5,302 bases of DNA from JBBDXA01 sp040902585 (GTDB taxonomy: Bacteria > Planctomycetota > Phycisphaerae > Phycisphaerales > Phycisphaeraceae), in contig JBBDXA010000100.1 of the NCBI GenBank assembly GCA_040902585.1, positions 1-5,302 of the forward strand, written 5' to 3'. A program made the translations under genes and the position numbers. Under the pieces are notes generated by a model, which was not told where the DNA came from, made no database searches, and saw nothing but the letters and a program-made list of their open reading frames with translations. The first letter of the stretch is position 1. The number at the start of each line of letters is the position of its first letter. Shown here piece by piece: positions 1-5,302 of the stretch.

Positions 1-11
1 ATCACACGTGC

Positions 12-845
12 TTACGGATCGTTCACGCGGCGGACACCGTTGTCATTGGGCTTATTCGGATCGCGTTCGAGGCTGAGACTGAACTGCTGGCCCTCGGCTT
101 CGAGCACGACGCCGACATCCTTGATCTCCACGAGCGTGAAGCTGCCGAGCTTCGCGCCGACCTGCACGATCTTGTTGTTCACGATGGCCACGGGCGAGCG
201 CCCGCCGGGCACGACCGATTGCAGCTTGAAGGTGCGAATCTCCGTATCAAGCTTGGCGCGCAGAGCCGCAATGCGAACCGCTTCGGGATCGACCTTGGTC
301 GCACCGACCTTGGGCGTTTCGGTTTTGCTGGCGAGCAGCGCGAACGGATTGCGACGGGTGAACTCCACCGGCACCTGGCTCTCGGTACGATCGTTGTTGA
401 GCCAGCCGAGGACCGAGTCCATGTCCTTGAACATGGCGTCGATGCCCTGTTTGGTCAGGGTGCCGTTGTCCGCGCCCTGGCTGAGTTGGGCCATGAGCTG
501 ATCGATGCGGGCCTCGGAGCGTTTCTGCTCGTCGGTCGCGGTGTGATCCACCTGGCTCAGGTGCATCGCGTAGAGCGAGCCGGCCGCGATCGCCATGATC
601 AGGACCACCAGCAGCGTGCTCTTGGAAAAGAGCCTGGAGCCTTCGCCGAGCGAGGAATAATCCAGGTCCGCTTCAGGCGCGACACCGGGGGAACCGGGAG
701 CGCCCGCGGAGCCCGCGCCGCTGAGGAAGGAAGACGTCAGCGGTCGCTGCGTCGCCTCTTCCTCGGCATCGATCTCGGCTTCGTCCACGCCGTCGATCAT
801 TTCCAGATCATCGTCGGTTGATTTGGTCTTGCCGCCGAACCTCAT
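12..845 (-). CDS. pilP: PilP/GspC-like type IV pilus inner-membrane protein
   Basis: This 277-residue protein is the fourth gene of the pilus operon and probably links the PilN/PilO inner-membrane complex to the outer-membrane secretin. What is seen: a very acidic N-terminal stretch (residues 11-31), a Gly/Ala/Pro-rich linker (40-60), one hydrophobic helix (about 77-94) after a short basic flank, a helical periplasmic part (100-150), an RRNPF motif (164-168) recalling the DPF-type motif of PilP/GspC, and a C-terminal beta-rich domain (203-261) with AIVNNKIVQVGAKLG and later V-L-E spacing typical of the PilP/GspC homology region. There is no signal peptide or lipobox, so it is bitopic like GspC and not a lipoprotein like proteobacterial PilP. 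The start overlaps the pilO stop as ATGA, with AAGGAG six bases upstream. The family call rests on position plus the C-terminal domain; the N-terminal 150 residues match nothing I recognise. Confidence 0.72.
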   Translation of the reverse strand: MRFGGKTKSTDDDLEMIDGVDEAEIDAEEEATQRPLTSSFLSGAGSAGAPGSPGVAPEADLDYSSLGEGSRLFSKSTLLVVLIMAIAAGSLYAMHLSQVDHTATDEQKRSEARIDQLMAQLSQGADNGTLTKQGIDAMFKDMDSVLGWLNNDRTESQVPVEFTRRNPFALLASKTETPKVGATKVDPEAVRIAALRAKLDTEIRTFKLQSVVPGGRSPVAIVNNKIVQVGAKLGSFTLVEIKDVGVVLEAEGQQFSLSLERDPNKPNDNGVRRVNDP

Positions 846-1423
846 AGTCCTCTCCTTCGCCCGCTGCCGCCGAAGTACTGAGAATCGTCAGCTTCGAAGA
901 ACACGCTCAGAATGAACTCGGCCTTCATCTGGCCTTCTTCGGCATCCTTGCCCGCCAGCTTGGTCAGCTTCATCTTGGGCAACTGCATGATTCGAGGCAG
1001 CTTTTCCAGTTCCAGCATGAAGCTGTAGAAACCGTCGAAGTTGCCGACGATCTCCATCTGGATCGGCAGTTCCGAATATTGCAGCGTCGGCACGGGCTTG
1101 TCCGTCACCACCCGCTTGGGCATCAGCCGCTGGCGCGTGGCCAGTTCCCACACCTGCTTGAGCACTTCATCCACCTTGCGCTCATCGGGCAGGCGCTGCT
1201 CGATGACCAGGATCGCATCGGTAAGCTTGTCGATCTCCGCGCCCAGGTCGGAGATCTTGCGCGTGGCCATCTCCAGCTTCTGGAGCTTCTCCTGCTTGCG
1301 GCGAATCTCATCGCGCATGAGTTCGATGCGGGCGTCCCGCTTCTTGAACTCACCGAAGTACGCGCCGATCGGGAAAAGGACCAGCAGCAGAATGAAGATC
1401 ATTTCTCGAAAGCCGAATCTCAT
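842..1423 (-). CDS. pilO: Type IV pilus inner-membrane protein PilO
   Basis: PilO forms heterodimers with PilN in the periplasm and is part of the alignment subcomplex between the cytoplasmic motor and the secretin. The 193-residue product has the expected order: a very short cytoplasmic N-terminus, one membrane helix (about 8-23), a charged coiled coil (27-78), then a ferredoxin-like domain (about 85-178). The segment LPIQMEIVGNFDGFYSFMLE followed by KLPRIMQLPKMKL (119-153) is the characteristic PilO pattern. Length is normal for the family (about 180-210 residues). The start lies 4 nt after the pilN stop, with AAGGA in the last pilN codons as ribosome site. Its own stop overlaps the next start (ATGA). 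The C-terminal tail is short, Gly/Arg-rich and probably disordered. GspM of type II secretion is the nearest alternative, but the separate PilM and PilN genes favour a pilus-type system. Confidence 0.87.
   Translation of the reverse strand: MRFGFREMIFILLLVLFPIGAYFGEFKKRDARIELMRDEIRRKQEKLQKLEMATRKISDLGAEIDKLTDAILVIEQRLPDERKVDEVLKQVWELATRQRLMPKRVVTDKPVPTLQYSELPIQMEIVGNFDGFYSFMLELEKLPRIMQLPKMKLTKLAGKDAEEGQMKAEFILSVFFEADDSQYFGGSGRRRGL
849..857 (-). promoter_or_regulatory. Ribosome binding site inside pilO for the overlapping pilP start
   Basis: The last pilO codons contain AAGGAGAGG on the minus strand, placing AAGGAG six bases before the pilP ATG. That ATG itself overlaps the pilO TGA in an ATGA arrangement. 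This indicates translational coupling and fixed stoichiometry of the two membrane proteins. Confidence 0.7.
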
Positions 1424-1427
1424 GGTG

Positions 1428-2255
1428 TTATTCCTTCAGGCCCTTGCGGGGATTGTCCGATGCGTTCTTGATCAGGGGATTGCCCGCGCCGCCGGGCTTC
1501 TCCGCCACGACGTTGCCGTTCTCATCAATGTTCACCGTGCCGCTCATCGGATTCTGCTTCAGATCGCGCTTGACCATCACCGGCTCGTAGTCGCGCAGGT
1601 CGATGTCCTGATTGATGATGGTCTCGATGCGGAACTTGCGCATGGACACATCGTCGATCTTGATCTCTTCGCTGAACCCCAGGTTCACACTCAGGAACAA
1701 CGGCGAGTTCTTCAGATCCGTCATGTACTGAGCCACGTCCACGTCCGTCGCCGCCAGTCCGAGCAGATTCACCGACACCTGCGTGGGCTTGATCTCAGGC
1801 ATGTCCGGCTCGGAATCGGCTGCCTTCTTCTTGGCGGCGGCCTTGGCCTTGTCGAGCGACGTGCGCGAGATCGCCGTCGACTTCTTCGCCAGGCTCGTCT
1901 CCAACTCCAGCTCCAGCAGGCTCACCGTCGGAGGCATGTTGTTGATCAGTTGCGACAGCACCAGACTGCGCGGCAACCGCTCCAGCAGCGCGCCGGTGAT
2001 CTTCGCCTTGCGCATCATCTGGGCCTTGCGCCTTTCCAGTTCATCGAGCTGAACCAGGCGCATCTCCGCCTCGGCGAAACGCGTGTTGATCGTGTCGAGC
2101 TGTTCCTTGACTTCCGACTGCTGTCGGCCGCCGACGTAGAACGCGCCCAGCACGCCGGTGACCACCACGACGAACAGCACCACGCAGATCACATTCGCAC
2201 GGCGCTGGGCCCGCTTATCCAGGTAATCTTCAGGCAAGAAGCTCATGTCAGCCAT
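1428..2255 (-). CDS. pilN: Type IV pilus assembly protein PilN
   Basis: PilN is the bitopic inner-membrane partner of PilM (inside) and PilO (outside). The start of this 275-residue protein carries MSFLPEDYL (4-12), equivalent to the conserved NLLP-type peptide that docks into PilM. It is followed by basic residues, one membrane helix (about 21-42) and a long coiled coil (46-93). A ferredoxin-like region follows (about 94-215), with LVLSQLINNMPPTVSLLELELE and later VSVNLLGLAATDVDVAQYMTDL plus SPLFLSVNL, the usual fimbrial-assembly pattern. Two parts are extra compared with typical PilN (about 180-200 residues): a Lys/Ala-rich loop (122-150) that splits the domain, and a tail of some 55 residues after 217. 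I chose the first ATG because AAGGA lies 8 nt upstream; the Met at residue 4 would be too far away. Translation is coupled to pilO by a 4-nt gap. Confidence 0.88.
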   Translation of the reverse strand: MADMSFLPEDYLDKRAQRRANVICVVLFVVVVTGVLGAFYVGGRQQSEVKEQLDTINTRFAEAEMRLVQLDELERRKAQMMRKAKITGALLERLPRSLVLSQLINNMPPTVSLLELELETSLAKKSTAISRTSLDKAKAAAKKKAADSEPDMPEIKPTQVSVNLLGLAATDVDVAQYMTDLKNSPLFLSVNLGFSEEIKIDDVSMRKFRIETIINQDIDLRDYEPVMVKRDLKQNPMSGTVNIDENGNVVAEKPGGAGNPLIKNASDNPRKGLKE

Positions 2256-2284
2256 GGCAGGTTTCCTTCAGCAATTCAAGTTCC

Positions 2285-2366
2285 GGGTTCAGGGTTCAGG
2301 GTTCAGGATTTCAGGTTGCGCTTTACAACCCGGAACCCGGAACCCGGAACCCACAACCCACAACCC
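2285..2366. repeat. Inverted array of 7-bp tandem repeats between pilM and pilN
   Basis: The plus strand shows three copies of GGGTTCA (2285-2305), a short degenerate stretch, and then a period-7 array in the opposite sense: three CCCGGAA (2329-2349) and two CCCACAA (2350-2363) ending in CCC. The two arms can fold together. GGGTTC units at 2285-2290, 2292-2297 and 2299-2304 pair with GAACCC units at 2347-2352, 2340-2345 and 2333-2338, with one mismatch between units. A GGTTG/CAACC stem (2314-2318 with 2326-2330) tops the structure. It fills most of the 119-bp pilM-pilN spacer and would be transcribed in the operon mRNA. Heptamer arrays of this kind are known as STRRs in filamentous cyanobacteria; a similar dispersed family here is an inference. 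Confidence 0.85.
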
Positions 2367-2374
2367 TTTTTCGG

Positions 2375-3616
2375 TCACGATTCCAGCAGACACAGTCCCA
2401 GCGGCACAGCCCAGCCCGGCTGCGGGTCGCGCAGATCCACACCCGACGCCTTCACGCCGGTGCTCGCGCCCATGGCGCGGGCCAGCGGATCGCCCAGTTG
2501 CGCGCCGATGCGCAGCGTCTTGGCGATCTTCTGACACAGGGCCACGTTGCGTGATTCACCGCCCAGGAACACGAGCTTCTCGATCGGACGATCCGAGAAA
2601 ACGCTCTGGTGATAGCGGATGCAAAGCTGAAGTTCGTCGATCAGGCATTCGATCACATCTGCCACGGCATCGGTGTTCTCTTCCTTGCGCCGGGCGAAAC
2701 TCGCGGGCGATTCGCTGGTGGCGGTGGCGAAGGTGCCGCCCAGTTCGGCGGCGAGTTGTGCATCCAGTTCCGCCAGCCCGGGAGGCGTGCCGCCCAAGCC
2801 GCGGCGTTCGATGCCCTTCAGGTGCGGCTGAAGGACTGGAGACTTGCTCGCTTCCGTCGGCGGGCGCACGTTGGAGGCGTCGGCAATGCGCTGACGCCGG
2901 GCATCGGTGAAGCCCATTTTTTCGTTGCGAGCGAGGCCGCGCGTGAGATGATCGCCGGCGGCGTGAATGTTCTGGGCGACGACCAGATCGGTGCCATGCG
3001 TAACGAGGACTTTCGTCGTCGCTCCGCCGATGTCGATGAAACAGGTCGTGCGCTCGTGGTCATCGCTGCGGCGATACAGGTGCGCGAAGGAACGAATCAC
3101 GGCGTTGGGTTCGCAGTGCATGCCCACGACATCGAGCTTGGCGCGGTGCGCCGTTTCGATGTGCCGCATCACCGCATCGCGGCTCGCAGCCATGCAGATC
3201 ACTTCCTGCTTGGCGGCACCGTCACGCACGACCTGCCCCGCCATCACCGAGCGGATCACCATGCGCGAAGGGTCCACGTTGAACCGCTGCCGCAGCATGA
3301 TCCCGATCTGCTCGTTCAAATCTTCCTGCTCGATCTTGGCGATCTGCAAGTGCTGCACCAGCGTCTGGTAGGCGGGGATCGAACAGACCGCCCGCTTGCC
3401 CTTGAAGGGATTGCCCGCCAGCATCACCTTCAGCGCGTCCACATAGAACGCATGACGCGCCCCTGGATCCGTCCGGGCGTGTTCAGGCACCTCGGCGGCG
3501 GCGGCGGCGACGATCTGCGGCGGCTCGCCGGGCACGATCTGAAGCAGCTTCAGCGAGTCGGCGCCGAAGTCAATCGCGATAGGCGATACCCGTGACTTGG
3601 AGAATCCGAATGCCAT
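2375..3616 (-). CDS. pilM: Type IV pilus assembly protein PilM (actin-like)
   Basis: PilM is a cytoplasmic ATP-binding protein of the FtsA/actin fold that caps the PilN N-terminus and couples the pilus alignment complex to the motor ATPases. In this 413-residue product the three nucleotide-binding signatures are visible: phosphate 1 in IAIDFGADSLKLLQI (13-27), phosphate 2 in FIDIGGATTKVLV (193-205), and the adenosine motif KLVFLGGESRN (347-357). A GDHLTRGLA segment (221-229) and a closing DPLARAM (376-382) are also typical. It is some 60 residues longer than usual PilM; the excess is a Pro/Gly/Ala-rich insertion at about 240-315. A longer reading frame reaches back to 3712, but the Met at 3616 has a good ribosome site (GGAG, 5-nt spacer) and starts in register with the family, so I use it. 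It is the first gene of the operon; pilN follows after 119 bp of repeat-filled spacer. Confidence 0.88.
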   Translation of the reverse strand: MAFGFSKSRVSPIAIDFGADSLKLLQIVPGEPPQIVAAAAAEVPEHARTDPGARHAFYVDALKVMLAGNPFKGKRAVCSIPAYQTLVQHLQIAKIEQEDLNEQIGIMLRQRFNVDPSRMVIRSVMAGQVVRDGAAKQEVICMAASRDAVMRHIETAHRAKLDVVGMHCEPNAVIRSFAHLYRRSDDHERTTCFIDIGGATTKVLVTHGTDLVVAQNIHAAGDHLTRGLARNEKMGFTDARRQRIADASNVRPPTEASKSPVLQPHLKGIERRGLGGTPPGLAELDAQLAAELGGTFATATSESPASFARRKEENTDAVADVIECLIDELQLCIRYHQSVFSDRPIEKLVFLGGESRNVALCQKIAKTLRIGAQLGDPLARAMGASTGVKASGVDLRDPQPGWAVPLGLCLLES

Positions 3617-3621
3617 TCTTA

Positions 3622-3630
3622 CTCCGCCTT
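3622..3630 (-). promoter_or_regulatory. Ribosome binding site deciding the pilM start
   Basis: On the minus strand AAGGCGGAG is followed by five bases and ATG at 3616. This supports the downstream start over the in-frame Met at 3712. The 32 residues lost are Arg-rich and unlike any PilM N-terminus. Confidence 0.7.
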
Positions 3631-3843
3631 CCTCGAACGCCTGAATCGCGCCGCACCGTCGCCGCAACCGTGCGGACTCGCCGCGCAGTGAAGGCGGCAT
3701 CCAGTAGTGCATCGTCCGGATACCGCAAAGGGTTTAGAGGTCAGATAAGCCTTGACACCTGTAGCGACAGGGCGGGTGCGGTTGTGACGGCAGCCGACAA
3801 CGACGCGAAGTGAAAGTGGAGTCACCGCCTCCGCATGCGCAGT

Positions 3844-3880
3844 AAAAAACCCCAGACAGCGTCGGGGGGCCTGTCTGGGG
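3844..3880 (-). terminator. Intrinsic terminator ahead of the pil operon
   Basis: A perfect 10-bp stem (3871-3880 with 3850-3859, GC-rich at its base with four G-C pairs) with an 11-nt loop is immediately followed on the minus strand by TTTTTT (3849-3844). The T tract is on one side only, so it works for right-to-left transcription. It would stop transcripts entering from the A2M side and isolate the pil operon, and it may be the 3' end of the candidate small RNA. Confidence 0.85.
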
Positions 3881-3886
3881 CGAGTC

Positions 3887-3917
3887 CTCGGGCTGAGTCG
3901 GGGGAAGTCAGCCCGAG
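3887..3917 (-). other. Perfect 10-bp stem-loop with C-rich loop
   Basis: CTCGGGCTGA pairs perfectly with TCAGCCCGAG around an 11-nt loop that reads CTTCCCCCGAC on the minus strand. It sits 6 nt upstream of the terminator stem and has no T tract of its own, so it is a structural element and not a second terminator. Loop length and the core loop sequence match those of the terminator hairpin. Confidence 0.75.
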
Positions 3918-3985
3918 ATAGGAGGCTCAGTTGTGTATCCGTGCATGGGCGGCCGAAGGCGGGGGAACGCGACCGTCTACATAAC

Positions 3986-4011
3986 ATTATGCGGACCACC
4001 GAGCAGGTCAA
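3986..4011 (-). promoter_or_regulatory. Weak candidate promoter for the small RNA
   Basis: On the minus strand TTGACC (4011-4006) is followed by 14 nt and CATAAT (3991-3986). Both hexamers are 5/6 matches to the sigma-70 consensus, but the spacer is shorter than the usual 16-18 nt. A TAATGT at 16-nt spacing is an alternative -10. Transcription would begin near 3979 and give a transcript of about 135 nt ending at the terminator. Confidence 0.28.
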
Positions 4012-4153
4012 GAAGGCTCCACGGGAAAACCCGGTCCAAAAACAAACCTAAATCGAAAGAGTACGGCCGCCTTTTCCGTCAACCGGCGGTCCGCCCCTGC
4101 TCTGCCAATCGCGGGGTGCTGCCCTCTATTCCTTATAGGGAGCAGGATCGCAG

Positions 4154-4173
4154 CGGGCAATGACATTTGCCCG
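4154..4173 (-). other. Stem-loop downstream of the A2M stop
   Basis: CGGGCAA and TTGCCCG form a perfect 7-bp stem around a 6-nt loop, 56 nt past the A2M stop codon. No T run follows on the minus strand, so it is not a canonical intrinsic terminator. It may protect the mRNA 3' end or assist factor-dependent termination. Confidence 0.4.
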
Positions 4174-4229
4174 TTTCACATCATGTTAATTTTGCAGGGG
4201 TGTCCGCATTGCCAGCGTTACCGGCCAAC

Positions 4230-5302
4230 TCACGGGCTGATGCGCAGTCGATCCGTCGCCGTCTCGCCGCGCTCTTTGTCCTGATACATCGGATAGGCGA
4301 TGCCGGGCAACACGTGACTGAGGCCAACCGTTTCGGCCCGAAGGTAATACACCAGCTCATGCCGCCCCGCCGGCAGGCTGGCGAAAAAGGCCGTCACGCG
4401 GTCATCGCGAAACTCCACGTGCGACGCCTTCGCCGTCGGCCCCCCGCGAAGCTGATCATCCGCAAACTCCAAAGCCGCCGGGCGACGATCCTCCACCAGC
4501 AGATACCTCTCGTCCTTCGCCAGCTCCAGCGTCACCTTCGCAACGATCACCTGGCCGACCTTCATCTGCTCGCCCACCGGTTTGCCATCGAGCGTTCCAT
4601 ACCGGCGCGTGAGCTTCACGCGATCACCCACCGGCCTCGCATCATCGAGCCGCTGCACACCGGTCACCGTCACGCTGTAATGCACAGGCGTCTTCGCATC
4701 GGCGGTGAGCACAAAGTTCACCGCGCCCTTACCCGGATCGACCGGACCAGGCAGACGCTCATTGAGGTGATGCCTCGGACCATCGCCCTCCAGCATCGCC
4801 CGGCCGTTCATCGTCAACCCCAACTTCATCGCGGGCTTCGCAGGCGGCGCGTAGGCGACAAACTCCGCCAGCGCTTCGATGGCCCAGGCCGTGTCACGGG
4901 TGTGCGCCCAGCGCAGGCCCTGACGACCGGCGAGAATGTCGTTGACTGATTCTTCGCAGCCATCGATCGACTCGCCGAAGGTCACCTGCGCGATGAGCTT
5001 CAGAGAATGTTCAGCCGTGGTGTTCGCCTTCCACTTGCGAGCGCGGGCCCACAGCCGCTCGCCCTGTTCGGACAGCCCCGTCTCCCGGCAGGCGAGCGCG
5101 GCGTTGGTCAGCACGTCACCGACAATCTCTTCCTTCGCCGCCAGCAGGCGCTGAGCGAAGTCGCGCACATCGCCCTTCTCCGCCTTGCCTGCCAGCGCCA
5201 GGATGTACCGCGCTCGGGCCGCGTCCGCATCCTTCAGTTTCCCTTCGCGCAGCCTTCTTTGAAGGAACGCACAGGCGCGATCGATCACGCCCGCATCAAC
5301 TG
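4230..5302 (-). CDS. Alpha-2-macroglobulin family protein, C-terminal part
   Basis: The frame is open to the right edge (V-D-A-G precede the first GTG at 5288), so this is the last ~357 residues of a larger protein. Bacterial A2Ms are big envelope proteins, usually periplasmic and often lipid-anchored, thought to trap foreign proteases through a thioester. Numbering from the GTG, residues 1-150 are alpha-helical and end in WAHTRDTAWAIEALAEFVAY (127-146), typical of the end of the thioester-containing helical barrel. The remainder is beta-rich and carries the C-terminal domain hallmarks: a YLLVEDRRPAALE segment (262-274), HVEFRDDRVTAFFASLPAGR (290-309), then YYLRAETVGLSHVLPGIAYPMY (314-335). 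The thioester CxEQ motif would lie upstream of this window, so catalytic competence is unknown. The gene points toward the pil operon but is separated from it by a 613-bp gap with a terminator, so it is probably an independent unit. Confidence 0.88.
   Translation of the reverse strand, partial: VDAGVIDRACAFLQRRLREGKLKDADAARARYILALAGKAEKGDVRDFAQRLLAAKEEIVGDVLTNAALACRETGLSEQGERLWARARKWKANTTAEHSLKLIAQVTFGESIDGCEESVNDILAGRQGLRWAHTRDTAWAIEALAEFVAYAPPAKPAMKLGLTMNGRAMLEGDGPRHHLNERLPGPVDPGKGAVNFVLTADAKTPVHYSVTVTGVQRLDDARPVGDRVKLTRRYGTLDGKPVGEQMKVGQVIVAKVTLELAKDERYLLVEDRRPAALEFADDQLRGGPTAKASHVEFRDDRVTAFFASLPAGRHELVYYLRAETVGLSHVLPGIAYPMYQDKERGETATDRLRISP

Larger units (their letters stand above)
3844..3979 (-). 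ncRNA. Candidate small RNA with twin C-rich-loop hairpins
   Basis: The minus strand carries two adjacent perfect 10-bp hairpins. The first pairs 3908-3917 with 3887-3896 and has loop CTTCCCCCGAC. The second pairs 3871-3880 with 3850-3859, has loop GCCCCCCGACG, and is followed by six T. The stems differ completely, but both 11-nt loops share CCCCCGAC. A single-stranded CCTCCT (3925-3920), complementary to a ribosome binding site, precedes them, and another TTCCCCCG lies at 3967-3960. C-rich loops plus a terminal intrinsic terminator are the known layout of small RNAs that mask Shine-Dalgarno sequences (RsaE-type and alphaproteobacterial cuckoo RNAs). The 5' end is a guess from a weak promoter. 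Alternatively this is only the tail of the A2M transcript. Confidence 0.42.
3617..4229. other. Intergenic region between the A2M gene and the pil operon
   Basis: This 613-bp stretch has no convincing protein gene. Open frames on both strands cross the hairpins, are Arg-rich, and (on plus) use ATA, TTA, AGA and AGG codons that the neighbouring genes avoid. It contains a stem-loop just after the A2M stop (4154-4173), an AT-richer segment around 4026-4070, a twin-hairpin module with an intrinsic terminator (3844-3917), and a pilM upstream region of about 227 bp (3617-3843). In that upstream region I find only an imperfect inverted repeat (3781-3801) and no clear promoter, although one is expected there. 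Confidence 0.75.

Noticed and set aside
2285..2366. CRISPR array or telomere-like sequence
   Set aside because: The units are 7 bp with no spacers and the array is short and internal to an operon, so neither interpretation fits.
1041..2534. Long plus-strand frame (497 codons) antisense to pilO and pilN
   Set aside because: It is a shadow of the real minus-strand genes and even reads through the heptamer array. It is His/Arg/Leu-rich without any recognisable domain.
3617..3712. In-frame N-terminal extension of pilM starting at 3712
   Set aside because: The 32 extra residues are Arg-rich and not PilM-like, while the Met at 3616 has GGAG at a 5-nt spacing and lines up with the family N-terminus.
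3752..3757. Perfect TTGACA on the plus strand
   Set aside because: No -10 element occurs at suitable spacing, and no plus-strand gene follows.
3619..4011. 130-codon minus-strand frame across the intergenic gap
   Set aside because: It runs straight through both perfect hairpins and the terminator, lacks a ribosome site, and has an Arg/Cys-rich composition typical of a non-coding GC-rich frame.
4085..4095. Short GC palindrome GGCGGTCCGCC
   Set aside because: Five-base arms around one base are expected by chance in GC-rich DNA, and no promoter or gene start is next to it.
4167..4192. Plus-strand TTGCCC ... TAATTT promoter-like pair after the A2M gene
   Set aside because: The spacing is only 14 nt and it would only give an antisense transcript into the A2M gene. 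Not strong enough to call.

Overview
The window reads almost entirely on the minus strand. It is GC-rich bacterial DNA. It holds the 3' end of an alpha-2-macroglobulin (A2M)-type gene at the right edge, a 613-bp non-coding gap, and a four-gene type IV pilus alignment-subcomplex operon (pilM-pilN-pilO-pilP-like) running to the left edge. Bacterial A2M, a PilP-like protein anchored by a membrane helix instead of a lipid, and heptamer repeats inside an operon suggest a Planctomycetota-like (possibly Phycisphaerae) diderm. That placement is an inference from style; no phylogenetic marker is present.

Right part (5302-4230): the C-terminal ~357 residues of an A2M-family protein, covering the end of the thioester-domain helical barrel and the receptor-binding-like beta domain. 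The gene begins outside the window, so its thioester motif cannot be checked.

Gap (4229-3617): no convincing protein gene. Its main feature is a minus-strand module with two adjacent perfect 10-bp hairpins. Their stems are unrelated, but both have 11-nt loops carrying the same CCCCCGAC. A CCUCCU segment precedes them, and the second hairpin is followed by six T. This looks like a small RNA with anti-Shine-Dalgarno loops ending in an intrinsic terminator. The same terminator would shield the pil operon from A2M read-through.

Left part (3616-12): PilM, an actin-like cytoplasmic protein, would bind the N-terminal LPED-type motif of PilN. PilN and PilO are paired bitopic membrane proteins with ferredoxin-like periplasmic domains. 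The last gene encodes a bitopic protein with a PilP/GspC homology-region-like domain expected to touch the secretin. pilN/pilO are 4 nt apart and pilO/pilP overlap by ATGA, so these three are clearly co-translated. pilM and pilN are instead separated by 119 bp filled with an inverted array of 7-bp repeats. A secretin gene (pilQ/gspD type) is expected just beyond position 1 but is not visible.
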